64,000 bases of DNA, from contig JBCCQA010000020.1 in the NCBI GenBank assembly GCA_039024635.1, positions 44,619 to 108,618 of the forward strand, read 5' to 3'. Below, piece by piece: positions 8,615 to 17,203 of this stretch. The notes below the pieces were generated by a model. The model ran no database searches. It was not told the DNA's origin and saw only the letters and a list, made by a program, of their open reading frames with translations. The position numbers were made by a program, and so were the translations under genes. This DNA is from Kuafuiihalomonas sp039024635 (GTDB taxonomy: Bacteria > Myxococcota > Kuafuiibacteriia > Kuafuiibacteriales > Kuafuiibacteriaceae). How positions within the stretch are numbered: the stretch's first letter is position 1; each line of letters opens with the position of its first letter.

Positions 8615-8660
8615 GAGGGCTCGAGCCCCCACGTCCATCGTTTTGGGGGCACGAGCCCTC
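8615..8660. promoter_or_regulatory. Near-perfect 16-bp inverted repeat in a divergent promoter region
   Basis: The arms GAGGGCTCGAGCCCCC (8615-8630) and GGGGGCACGAGCCCTC (8645-8660) are complementary at 15 of 16 positions around a 14-base loop. It lies between two divergently transcribed genes (heme lipoprotein at 8527, DUF2911 at 8741), where no terminator is needed, so a regulator binding site or a structured leader is more likely. The left arm itself holds a GGGCTCGAGCCC palindrome. The rest of 8528-8740 shows no coding sequence. Confidence 0.45.
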
Positions 8661-8740
8661 AGCGCAGATGCAAGGAAGTGTAGTCATACGGAAGACGCTT
8701 CCTGCTCGCGTCTCGGATCGCGGCGGGCTAGGCCGCGCCC

Positions 8741-9550
8741 ATGACCATTGCCTGCATCCTGTCTCTTTCCGTCCTGGCCCAACCCGAGTTGCCTCAGCCC
8801 AGTCCCGCCGCCTCTGTTTCCCAGACGGTCGGACTCACGACCGTCAGCGTAGACTACAGCTCCCCCGCCAAGCGAGGTCGCGTAGTCTGGGGCGAGCTCG
8901 TGCCTTACGGTGAGCTCTGGCGGACGGGGGCCAACCGAGCTACTACGTTGGCGGTCGACAAGGACGTGAGCATCGAGGGCCAGACCGTGCCGGCCGGGAC
9001 CTATGCCCTCTACACCATCCCGGACGAAGACGCGTGGACCGTCATCGTCAATCGAAACGCGGGAGCCGGCGGCACCAACGGTTACACAGAAGAGAAGGAC
9101 GTCGCCCGCTTCGTAGTCGAGCCGAGCGAGGGTCCGGCTCTGGAGCGCATGCGCTTCGTCTTCACCGACACCGACGCGTCCAAAAGCTCTCTTCATCTAG
9201 AGTGGGACGGTCTTCGGATCAGTATGCGCATCGCGGCCGACACCGAAGCCCACGTAGAGGCCAACATCGCGAGCGCCGTGGCTTCGGCGTGGCGACCTCA
9301 CGTGATCTCCGCCCGCTACCTCCTCGAGAACGACGGCGACCTCCAGCGGGCCTTGGAACTGGCCGAATCTTCGATCGGAATCAAGGAAGGTTGGTTCAAT
9401 CGCTGGATCCAGGCCCGGGTCCTGCACGGTCTCGGCAAAGACCGGGACGCGCGCAAGCAGACCAAGCGGGCCCTCGCTTTGGGCGACGACTCTGGTGCCT
9501 TCAACTTCTATTCGCGTCAGATGAAGCAGGCGCTGACGGACTGGAAGTGA
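8741..9550 (+). CDS. DUF2911 family exported protein
   Basis: A 269-residue protein with a short signal peptide (MTIACILSLSVLAQP). The DUF2911 domain is clear: VDYSSPAKRGRVVWGELVPYGELWRTGANRAT (about residues 37-68), then a beta-rich domain with AGTYALYTIPDEDAWTVIVN. A C-terminal helical repeat region (ENDGDLQRALELAESSI, KDRDARKQTKRALAL) looks TPR-like. The family is exported in Bacteroidetes and Myxococcota and has no assigned reaction. Its end overlaps the convergent class II aldolase gene by 50 bases. Confidence 0.85.
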   Translation: MTIACILSLSVLAQPELPQPSPAASVSQTVGLTTVSVDYSSPAKRGRVVWGELVPYGELWRTGANRATTLAVDKDVSIEGQTVPAGTYALYTIPDEDAWTVIVNRNAGAGGTNGYTEEKDVARFVVEPSEGPALERMRFVFTDTDASKSSLHLEWDGLRISMRIAADTEAHVEANIASAVASAWRPHVISARYLLENDGDLQRALELAESSIGIKEGWFNRWIQARVLHGLGKDRDARKQTKRALALGDDSGAFNFYSRQMKQALTDWK

Positions 9551-10190
9551 GGGCCGACTGAAGCCCTTCCGGCAAGGCCTCGACGGGTCCGGCCGCAAGA
9601 AGTCGGGCATGGAACGAGACTTTCGCCGCCTGCTCCAAGAACTCCAGCCGCGTGAGGGCCACTCTGAGGTTCGGTCCAAGCGTCACCGAGCCGTGTCTCT
9701 CCAGCATCATTACATCGTGCTCTTGGACCGGGAGTTCGAGCTGCTGACCCATGGCCTCTGTTCCCGGCTGAACCAGGGGCAGCGTCGGTACTCGTCCCAG
9801 CTCGACCAGGGCCTCGGGCATCAAGGGATCGGCCAAGGAGACGCCGGCCACGGTGTGGGCGATGGCGACGGGAGGATGGGCGTGGATGATGGCCCGAGCG
9901 TCGGGCCGATGGCGGTAGATGGCCAAGTGCAGGCCGATTTCCGAGGAAGGGCGGCTGGCGCCGCGAGGCTTGCCCTCCGGGTCGGTCCGCACCATGTCGA
10001 GGGGGCTCAGCGTCCGCTTGCATCTTCCGGCGGGCGTGATGAGCAGGTCGCCGTCGTCGAGCCGCACCGAGACGTTGCCGTCGGTGGCCACGATGAGGCC
10101 CCGTTCGTCGAGAAAACGACAGACCTCCCTCAGGGCGCGGCGGGCCCGACCCTCTGCCTCGTGGGCCGAAACAAGCGGATCTACGCGCAT
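9501..10190 (-). CDS. Class II aldolase/adducin family protein (fuculose-aldolase-like)
   Basis: About 229 residues of the zinc-dependent class II aldolase fold. The metal/catalytic set is present: Glu in SSEIGLHLAI, HAHPP (about residue 101) and the third His in LERHGSVTLG (about residue 160). Such enzymes cleave sugar 1-phosphates to dihydroxyacetone phosphate and an aldehyde; a dehydratase subgroup (MtnB) acts in methionine salvage. Divergence from mtnA across 102 bases argues that the substrate is 5-methylthio- or 5-deoxyribulose 1-phosphate. ATG 10190 is used; a TTG at 10199, nine bases after AGAGGA, is an equally good start. The 3' end overlaps the DUF2911 gene convergently. Confidence 0.8.
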   Translation of the reverse strand: MRVDPLVSAHEAEGRARRALREVCRFLDERGLIVATDGNVSVRLDDGDLLITPAGRCKRTLSPLDMVRTDPEGKPRGASRPSSEIGLHLAIYRHRPDARAIIHAHPPVAIAHTVAGVSLADPLMPEALVELGRVPTLPLVQPGTEAMGQQLELPVQEHDVMMLERHGSVTLGPNLRVALTRLEFLEQAAKVSFHARLLAAGPVEALPEGLQSALTSSPSAPASSDANRS

Positions 10191-10292
10191 CGCCGGCAAA
10201 GGGAGCACTCCTCTAATTTCGTGCCAAGTCGATACACTGCGTCGGCCAAAGATCTCGTTGCACCCGCGCTCCGGAGGGGGAACTGTGCGGGG

Positions 10293-11339
10293 ATGTCTGG
10301 CCAGTCGTTTCGCGCCATCCAGTGGCGCTCGGGGACCATCACCCTACTCGACCAGACCCAGCTTCCGAATCGCGAAGCCTATGTCGAAGCGAGAACGGTA
10401 GAAGACGTCGCCCAGGCCATCGAACGCTTGGTCGTCCGGGGCGCGCCCGCCATCGGCATCACCGCTGCCTACGGCATGGTCCTCGCCGCGGAGCAGAGTG
10501 AGGACTTGGAAGCAGCCGACCGACGGCTCCGCCGGACTCGCCCCACCGCCGTGAACCTGTTCTGGGCCCTCGATAGGATGGCCCGTGTATGGCGGGTCGG
10601 CGGAAGTGCGGCCGAGCTGGCCGACGAAGCGACCCGGATCGACGAAGAGGACGCCGCCTCCTGCCGCCGGATTGGAGAGCTGGGGGCCGAGATCATCCCT
10701 GATGGCGCGCGCATCCTGACCCACTGCAACGCGGGCGCCCTCGCTACCTCCGAGCTCGGAACGGCGCTAGCCGTGATCCGGGTAGCCCACGCCCGAGGAA
10801 AGCGAATCCAAGTCTTCGCCGACGAGACGCGGCCTGTACTTCAGGGCGCTCGACTGACGATGTGGGAGCTGATGAAGGACGGCATCGACGTCACCCTGGT
10901 GCCCGACGTGGCGGTGGCCCACCTCCTCTACGAGGAGCAGATCGACTGCGCCATCGTGGGGGCGGACCGGGTGGCCAAGAACGGAGACGTGGCCAACAAG
11001 ATAGGGACTCGCGGCGTCGCCTGTCTGATGTGCGCCCACGAAAAGCCCTTCTACGTTGCTGCGCCTTGGTCGACCTTCGACCCCAGCCTCGAAGACGGGC
11101 GCGCGGTCGAGATCGAAGAGCGGAACCCCGAGGAAGTGCGCCAGATCCGAGGCGTGGCCATCGCCCCCGAGGGAGCCCGCGTGCGAAACCCGGCCTTCGA
11201 CGTCACCCCGGCCCGATGGGTCAGCGACCTGGTCACGGACCGGGGCCGAACGGGCGCCGATCTCGCCGCTGGCTTGGCCCGCTTGATGGGGCCTGAATTT
11301 TCCGAGCGGACGCCCCCGCCCCGCTCCGTGGCCCACTAG
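10293..11339 (+). CDS. mtnA: S-methyl-5-thioribose-1-phosphate isomerase
   Basis: MtnA (348 residues) interconverts 5-methylthioribose 1-phosphate and 5-methylthioribulose 1-phosphate in the cytoplasm, the first committed isomerisation of methylthioadenosine salvage; it also acts on the 5-deoxy analogue. Motifs present: RGAPAIGITAAYG near residue 50, THCNAGALAT with the catalytic Cys near 143, and VGADRVAKNGDVANKIGT with the catalytic Asp near 222. The start is ATG 10293, 12 bases after GGAGGGGG. Divergent from the class II aldolase. No mtnK, mtnP, mtnC or mtnD lies in the window, so the rest of the route is elsewhere or is the short aldolase version. Confidence 0.93.
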   Translation: MSGQSFRAIQWRSGTITLLDQTQLPNREAYVEARTVEDVAQAIERLVVRGAPAIGITAAYGMVLAAEQSEDLEAADRRLRRTRPTAVNLFWALDRMARVWRVGGSAAELADEATRIDEEDAASCRRIGELGAEIIPDGARILTHCNAGALATSELGTALAVIRVAHARGKRIQVFADETRPVLQGARLTMWELMKDGIDVTLVPDVAVAHLLYEEQIDCAIVGADRVAKNGDVANKIGTRGVACLMCAHEKPFYVAAPWSTFDPSLEDGRAVEIEERNPEEVRQIRGVAIAPEGARVRNPAFDVTPARWVSDLVTDRGRTGADLAAGLARLMGPEFSERTPPPRSVAH

Positions 11340-11358
11340 GTCCCAATAGGGCATCCAA

Positions 11359-11389
11359 GGGGGCCTCTTCTCCTCGACGCCCGGCCCCC
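11359..11389 (+). terminator. Possible terminator hairpin after mtnA
   Basis: GGGGGCC (11359-11365) can pair with GGCCCCC (11383-11389) around a 17-base loop, 20 bases after the mtnA stop. There is no U-run, so intrinsic termination is unproven; it also lies just ahead of the RND adaptor start at 11410. Confidence 0.3.
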
Positions 11390-11409
11390 GAAGGGTCAAC
11401 TTCTGGGCC

Positions 11410-12567
11410 GTGCCCCCGTGGCTGCGACAGCTCGGAATTCCGGTTCTCCTCGTGGTCTCGGCCGGCTTAGGCACCTGGTGGCTGCTTCGCCCCAGTCCGA
11501 AGCCGAGTATCGAGGCCCCTCCCGCGCCGAAGCCCCTCGTCCAGATCCAGGTGGTGGAGCTCGGTCCCCAACGACAAGTCGTTCGCGGATCGGGGGCCGT
11601 CAGCGCGGCCCGAAACCTCGTCGCCTCGATGGCGGTGGGGGGCCAGGTGGCCTGGATTCATCCCCTGCTCGAGCCCGGCGGATTGCTCGAAAAGGGCGAG
11701 GTCTTCCTGCGCCTCGACGCCCGGGAATTCGAGCTGGCGGTGGCTCAGCGTCGTAGCGAGCGGGTCCAAGCCGAAGCCGAGCTGGCCCGGGCCCGCGGCC
11801 AGAATCGGGCGGCGCAGCGCAGTTTCGAACGACTCCGAGGGGACGGTAGCGACCTGGACCCCGCATTGGCTCGACGGGAACCCGAGCTGCGGGCGGCCCA
11901 GGCTCGGCTGGCAGGCGCCCAAGCCGCGCTGGAGCGGGCCGAGCTGGATCTCGAACGAACCCGGCTCCGTGTTCCCTTCGAGTCTCTGGTTCTCGAGCGA
12001 ACGGTCGAGGTCCGACAGCAGGTGACGCCGGCCGCACCCGTGGCGCGCTTTGCGGGGGCCGAGAGCTTCTGGATTCGGGTCCCGATTCCGCTTCGGGACG
12101 CTGCCTTCGTCGGGGACGAAGCTGCCGGGCGACGGGTCGAGATCGAGCGGACAATGACGCCTCGTAGCTCCACGTTGGACGGTCGCTTGCTGCGGCTCGC
12201 AGGCGAGGTCGATCAAGTCGGACGCTTGGTGGACGCCATCGTAGCAATCGACGAACCTCTTCAGGTCGATCCCCCCGTGAAGCTGGGAGAGTTCGTCGAC
12301 GTGCGCTTCTCGAGCGACCGCAAGGTTCAGGGTGCGCGGCTGCCTCGGGGGGCGCTTCGAGGCGGGGAGCGGGTCTACGTCGTCGATGAGTCCGATGAGC
12401 TCGTCGTTCGCCCGGTTCATGTGGCCTGGGGCGATCGCGGCACGGTGGTGGTCGATGAAGGCCTTCGAACAGGAGACCGGGTCATCGTCTCGAGGATGGG
12501 GGTGGCGCTACCCGGAATGAGCCTCGAGGTGGCGCCGCCCACGCCGGCTCCGGGGACCCGCGGATGA
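11410..12567 (+). CDS. RND efflux periplasmic adaptor subunit
   Basis: A 385-residue HlyD/AcrA-type adaptor that links an inner-membrane RND pump to an outer-membrane channel. A single N-terminal anchor (IPVLLVVSAGLGTWWLL) is followed by the first half of the lipoyl-like domain (VASMAVGGQVAWIHPLLEPG), a long alpha-hairpin (about residues 110-185, rich in Ala/Glu/Arg), the second lipoyl half and a beta-barrel. The start is GTG 11410. Its stop overlaps the ATG of the RND permease (ATGA), so adaptor and pump are made together. No TolC-family gene is adjacent; an outer-membrane channel must be borrowed. Confidence 0.85.
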   Translation: MPPWLRQLGIPVLLVVSAGLGTWWLLRPSPKPSIEAPPAPKPLVQIQVVELGPQRQVVRGSGAVSAARNLVASMAVGGQVAWIHPLLEPGGLLEKGEVFLRLDAREFELAVAQRRSERVQAEAELARARGQNRAAQRSFERLRGDGSDLDPALARREPELRAAQARLAGAQAALERAELDLERTRLRVPFESLVLERTVEVRQQVTPAAPVARFAGAESFWIRVPIPLRDAAFVGDEAAGRRVEIERTMTPRSSTLDGRLLRLAGEVDQVGRLVDAIVAIDEPLQVDPPVKLGEFVDVRFSSDRKVQGARLPRGALRGGERVYVVDESDELVVRPVHVAWGDRGTVVVDEGLRTGDRVIVSRMGVALPGMSLEVAPPTPAPGTRG

Positions 12568-15500
12568 AGATGTCCCCCTCTGAGCGGGGACCCATCGCTT
12601 GGATGGCCGGGCACCCGGTGGCCGCGAACCTCCTGATGGCGCTCCTGATCGTCGGGGGGCTGCTCTCGGCTCAGCTCCTACGAAGAGAGCTCATGCCCGA
12701 CGTCAACTTCGACAGCGTCGTCGTCTGGGTGCCCTACCCGGGGGCTACTCCGGAGCAGGTCGAAGTTGGCGTGGCTATTCCCATCGAGCAGGCCCTGCTC
12801 GGCGTCGACGGAGTGGACAGCGTAACGGCCTCGATCGAGGCCGGATGGACCTGGATGCGGGCCGAACTGGAGGACGGGGCGGAGATGGGCCGGACCCTCG
12901 ACGCCGTGAAGAGCGAGATCGACCGTCTGCAGACCCTCCCCGCCGGCATCGAGCGGCCCTCGGTGTCCATCATGCGTCGGGACGAGACCGTGTCGTCACT
13001 CGTGCTCCACGGACCGGCCTCGCTCACCGATCTTCGCGGCGTGGCCGAGGAGATTCGGGATGAACTCATCGCTTTGCCCAACATCTCCAAGGTCCAAGTC
13101 CGCGGGATCCCTGACCCTCAGATCCACATCGAGGTGGCGGAGGAGGTGCTTCGGCGGCACGGCCTGCGCATCCAGGACGTCGCCGACGCCATCCGGGGTG
13201 CCGCGGTCGAGATTCCCGGTGGAAGGCTGGAGGTCGACAGCGGTGAGATCCTCCTCCACGTCGATCAGCGCAAGGAGCGGGGCTTCGAGTTCGAAGACAT
13301 AGTGGTCCTGAGCCGCAGCGACGGGACCAGCTTACGCCTTCGCGACATCGCTCGGGTGGTGGACGGCGTCCAGGACTCGAGCTGGGGGACCTTCTATGAC
13401 GGTGAGCGTGCGGCCCGAATCTCGGTGTTCCGGGTGGGAGATCAGCGGCCCTTGCGCATCGCCGATGCCGTCGACGACTACCGGCTTGCAAAGGCCCTCC
13501 CGGAAGGCATGGAGCTTTCGCTCTTCGAGGACAAGAGTGAGTCCTACGCCGGCCGCATAGATCTCCTGCGACGGAATGCCCTGATCGGCCTGGGCCTCAT
13601 GCTTCTCCTCCTCGGCCTGTTCTTGGAGCCGGGCCTCGCATTCTGGGTCACGCTGGGCATTCCGGTCTCTTTTCTGGGCGCCCTCTGCCTGCTGCCGGGC
13701 ATGGGTGTTTCCATCAACATGATCTCCCTGTTCGGCTTCATCGTCGCGCTGGGAATCGTCGTCGACGATGCAATCGTGGTGGGTGAAGCGATACACAAAC
13801 ATCGACAGGATGGCCTGTCCCGTCCCGCCGCCGCTCTGGCCGGGGCACGAGAGGTGGCCCACCCGGTGACCTTCTCGGTCATCACCACCGTCATCGCCTT
13901 TCTACCCATCGCCTTCGTGCCCTCGGAGTACGGCCGCTTCTTCATCTTCATCCCTTTCGTCGTCATTCCGATCTTCCTCATCTCCTTGGTCGAGTCGCTC
14001 TTCGTGCTTCCGGCGCACCTGTCGAGTCCTCGTCGCTTCCGTCTTCCCGCCCTGTTGGAGAAGGGGCAGCGACGGTTTAGCCAAGGCTTGGAGAGCTTCA
14101 TTGAGCGTGTCTACGCGCCCAGTCTCGACGCCGCCCTCAAAAACTGGACGACGACCCTCGCGATTTCGGTCGCGAGCCTCATGCTCGCCTACGGCGTCTT
14201 GGAAGGAGGCCACCTCCGATTCAACTTCTTTCCCAAGATCGAGAAGGACATCGCCACGGCCGGCGTGCAGTACCCGGTGGGGACGCCTAACGAGCAGACG
14301 GCGGAGGCCCTTCGGCGCATGACGGAGGCCGCTCGCGAAGTGGCGGCGGACCTAGCTTCGGAAGGCGAGCTCATTCGAGGCGTCCTGGCGACCCGAGGTC
14401 GTGGTTTCGCGGTCAAGGGCAGCGGAAGTCAGTGGGGCTCACACGTGGGCAACGTGCAGGTTCACCTGACGCCGATGGGGGAGCGGCCCATCTCTACCAA
14501 GGAGTTCGTCCGCCGCTGGCGTGAAAAGGTCGGCCGAATCCCCGGGACCGACAACCTCGCTTTTCAGTACAGCTCCCGTTTCGCGGGCGAGGGCGCAATC
14601 GGCCTGGAGCTGAGTCACCCCGACTCTGCGACGCTGGAAGTGGCGACTGAGCGCCTGAGCGAGCGCATGCGAGAAGTGGACGGCTTGGTGGACGTGGACG
14701 GCGGTCTTGGCGAAGGACGAGGTCAACTCGACTTCGAGCTCACGGCGGCGGGGCGAGATGCTGGGCTCACGTACGCCGACTTCGCTCGACAGCTCCGAAA
14801 CCACTTCTACGGGGCCGAGGTCATGCGGCTGATTCGTGGTCAGTCGGAGCTCAAGGTCTTCGTTCGCCGACCGGCCGAAGAGCGGGGCTCCGAGCACGAC
14901 CTGGAGCAGATGATGGTGCGACTTCCCGGGGAGGGGATGATGGCGCTGCGCGATGCGGTCCGCATCGAGCGGGAAGCCGCGGATTCCCGGCGATTTCGAC
15001 GTGACGGGCGGAGGATTATGTCGGTGTCGGCAGACGTGGTCGACGCCAAGCTCACGGCCGACGAAGCACTGGACCTTCTTTCCGAAGACATCCTTCCTCG
15101 ACTGCAGGTCGATTTCACGGGGCTGGACTGGAGCTTGGGCCGAGAGAAGGAGAAGCAGGATCTCACCCTGGCAGCGCTGGAGATCGGAGCTCTGATAACG
15201 CTCCTCGCCATGTTTGGCCTCCTCGCCATCGCGTCTCGAAGTTATTTTCAGCCCCTGCTCGTCGTAGCCGCCGTGCCTTTTGGGGTCGTGGGTGCGCTGG
15301 CCGGCCATCTTCTGTTGGGTTTCGACCTTAGCCTGGTGAGCATCCTCGGCATGGTGGCGCTGGCCGGCATCGTCGTGAACGACAGCCTGGTTCTGGTCGC
15401 GGCCGTCAACGATGCCCGGACCGAGGGCATGGCCATTCTCCCCGCCGTTCGCCATGGCGCTCGCCGGCGGTTTCGGCCCATCGTCTTAACCTCCCTGACG

Positions 15501-15683
15501 ACTTTCTTTGGCCTCATGCCGATGATCTTCGAGACTTCGGAGCAAGCCCGCTTCCTGAGCCCGATGGCCGTGAGTCTGGGCTTCGGCGTGCTTTTCGTGA
15601 CCGTCTTCGCTCTCTTCGTTGTCCCCGTGCTCTATGTTGGGGTGGAGCGGCTCCGAACGGGCTGGGACGCCGGGACCGAATAG
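12564..15683 (+). CDS. RND family efflux permease
   Basis: A 1039-residue inner-membrane RND transporter with the usual 12 helices and two large periplasmic loops. The proton-relay aspartates are in GIVVDDAIVVGE (helix 4, about residue 400). In helix 10 the position where AcrB has its essential lysine reads GIVVNDSLVLV, so Asn replaces Lys, a pattern of one RND subgroup. Substrate unknown (lipid, drug or metal); lack of the Met clusters and a CusA-like pattern argues against copper. Starts at ATG 12564 overlapping the adaptor stop; an in-frame ATG at 12570 is also possible. Confidence 0.88.
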   Translation: MKMSPSERGPIAWMAGHPVAANLLMALLIVGGLLSAQLLRRELMPDVNFDSVVVWVPYPGATPEQVEVGVAIPIEQALLGVDGVDSVTASIEAGWTWMRAELEDGAEMGRTLDAVKSEIDRLQTLPAGIERPSVSIMRRDETVSSLVLHGPASLTDLRGVAEEIRDELIALPNISKVQVRGIPDPQIHIEVAEEVLRRHGLRIQDVADAIRGAAVEIPGGRLEVDSGEILLHVDQRKERGFEFEDIVVLSRSDGTSLRLRDIARVVDGVQDSSWGTFYDGERAARISVFRVGDQRPLRIADAVDDYRLAKALPEGMELSLFEDKSESYAGRIDLLRRNALIGLGLMLLLLGLFLEPGLAFWVTLGIPVSFLGALCLLPGMGVSINMISLFGFIVALGIVVDDAIVVGEAIHKHRQDGLSRPAAALAGAREVAHPVTFSVITTVIAFLPIAFVPSEYGRFFIFIPFVVIPIFLISLVESLFVLPAHLSSPRRFRLPALLEKGQRRFSQGLESFIERVYAPSLDAALKNWTTTLAISVASLMLAYGVLEGGHLRFNFFPKIEKDIATAGVQYPVGTPNEQTAEALRRMTEAAREVAADLASEGELIRGVLATRGRGFAVKGSGSQWGSHVGNVQVHLTPMGERPISTKEFVRRWREKVGRIPGTDNLAFQYSSRFAGEGAIGLELSHPDSATLEVATERLSERMREVDGLVDVDGGLGEGRGQLDFELTAAGRDAGLTYADFARQLRNHFYGAEVMRLIRGQSELKVFVRRPAEERGSEHDLEQMMVRLPGEGMMALRDAVRIEREAADSRRFRRDGRRIMSVSADVVDAKLTADEALDLLSEDILPRLQVDFTGLDWSLGREKEKQDLTLAALEIGALITLLAMFGLLAIASRSYFQPLLVVAAVPFGVVGALAGHLLLGFDLSLVSILGMVALAGIVVNDSLVLVAAVNDARTEGMAILPAVRHGARRRFRPIVLTSLTTFFGLMPMIFETSEQARFLSPMAVSLGFGVLFVTVFALFVVPVLYVGVERLRTGWDAGTE

Positions 15684-15750
15684 GCGCCCCCATCGACTGT
15701 CGGGCCGCTTTGGCCTGGGGGCGAGACGGGTTCAGCGGTAGGTTTCGGCC

Positions 15751-17202
15751 ATGAGTGAAGCCCGCAAGCCCGTCGTTGCCATCGCTGGGGCCACTGGCTT
15801 CGTGGGCCAGGCTCTACGCTGCGCTCTAGTGGAGGACCACGAGGTCATCGGTCTCACACGTTCGCCGACCCGGGCCTCAATGAAAGACGACGACGGCGTC
15901 GTGTGGCGCCATTGCGATCTCTTCTCGATGAGTAATACGGCCCGGGCTCTCAAGGACGTCGACATCGCCATCTATCTCGTTCACTCCATGATGCCGTCGG
16001 CCCGGCTGGACCAAGCCAGCTTCATGGACCTCGATCTGCTCTTGGCCGACAACTTCGCTCGCGCGGCCGAGCAACAGGGCGTCAAACAGATCGTCTACCT
16101 GGGCGGCATCCACCCCAAGGACGACAAGCTGTCCCGGCATCTGGAGAGTCGCTTGGAGGTCGAGCGGACTCTCGCCGCGCGCTCCTGTCCGGTGACGGCC
16201 CTTCGGGCTGGGCTGGTGGTCGGGCCCGGGGGCTCTTCGATGTCGATGATGGTGAAGCTGGTCGCACGCCTTCCTTTCATGATCCTCCCCAAGTGGACTC
16301 GGCAGCGCTCGGCGCCCATCGCCATCCAAGACGTGGTTCGCGCGGTGCGCTACTGCGTGGGTCGGGAGGACACGTTCGGGGAGAGCTTCGAGATTGGCGG
16401 CCCCGACGTCATCACCTACCAGCAGATGATGGAGCGGACGGCCAAGGTCTTGAACAAGGCCATTCGGATGGTGCCGGTTCCTTTCTTTTCGGTCGCGCTG
16501 TCCAGGCGGTGGGTCTCGCTCATCACCGGCGCGTCGGATGCTTTGGTGGGGCCGCTGATCGAGAGCCTGGAACACTCCATGATCCCGGAGGACAACCGGC
16601 TTCAGCGTTGGCTGCTGGAGGACGCGACGAGCTTCGACCAGGCGCTAAGCAGCTCGGTCGACGAGCGGGGCCGGGTCCTGCCCAATCCGCGTCAGACGAT
16701 TCGCTCCTCTGATCAGAACAAGCTCATCGAGATGAAGACCGTTCGCTCGGTCCAGCGAATGCCTCGACCCGTCGACAAGGACGCCCGCTGGGTGGCGGCC
16801 GAGTACATGCGCTGGCTCCCTCGCTTCGTGTGGCCGATTCTCGCCGTGCGCGTGAGTGAGCGAGGCGTGATCGGCTTTTGGCTTCGCTTCATTCCTCTCT
16901 GCCTCCTCGAGCTGACCCATGCCCCCGACCGCTCCGAGGACGATCGGCAGCTCTTTCGGATCACGGGGGGCTTCTTGGCCAACACCAAGAGTCCCATTCC
17001 GGGCCGCTTCGAGTTTCGGGAGGTGCTGAATCGCAAGGCCATCATCGCCGCCATCCACGACTTCAAGCCTCGTCTGCCCTGGTACGTGTACAATTTCAGC
17101 CAAGCGGTGGCCCACCTCATCGTCATGCGGGGCTTCGGCCGCCACCTCGGACGGGTCCGACCCAATCAGGAAGTGGCACAGCTGAGCGAGAAGGCTTCCT
17201 GA
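15751..17202 (+). CDS. NAD(P)-binding SDR-like protein with extra C-terminal domain
   Basis: A 483-residue protein. Residues 8-20 (VAIAGATGFVGQALR) are the Rossmann nucleotide-binding loop of atypical/extended SDRs, and the following part resembles YbjT/complex-I-assembly-like NAD(P)H-binding proteins (LVHSMM, GIHPKDD, AGLVVGPGGSSMSMM). From about residue 340 a second domain with several hydrophobic stretches (FVWPILAVRVSERGVIGFWL, FIPLCLLELTH) follows; it could be DUF2867-like, but I cannot confirm this. No canonical YxxxK is placed as in classical SDRs. It stands alone between the RND operon and a convergent lipoprotein gene. Confidence 0.7.
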   Translation: MSEARKPVVAIAGATGFVGQALRCALVEDHEVIGLTRSPTRASMKDDDGVVWRHCDLFSMSNTARALKDVDIAIYLVHSMMPSARLDQASFMDLDLLLADNFARAAEQQGVKQIVYLGGIHPKDDKLSRHLESRLEVERTLAARSCPVTALRAGLVVGPGGSSMSMMVKLVARLPFMILPKWTRQRSAPIAIQDVVRAVRYCVGREDTFGESFEIGGPDVITYQQMMERTAKVLNKAIRMVPVPFFSVALSRRWVSLITGASDALVGPLIESLEHSMIPEDNRLQRWLLEDATSFDQALSSSVDERGRVLPNPRQTIRSSDQNKLIEMKTVRSVQRMPRPVDKDARWVAAEYMRWLPRFVWPILAVRVSERGVIGFWLRFIPLCLLELTHAPDRSEDDRQLFRITGGFLANTKSPIPGRFEFREVLNRKAIIAAIHDFKPRLPWYVYNFSQAVAHLIVMRGFGRHLGRVRPNQEVAQLSEKAS

Positions 17203-17203
17203 C

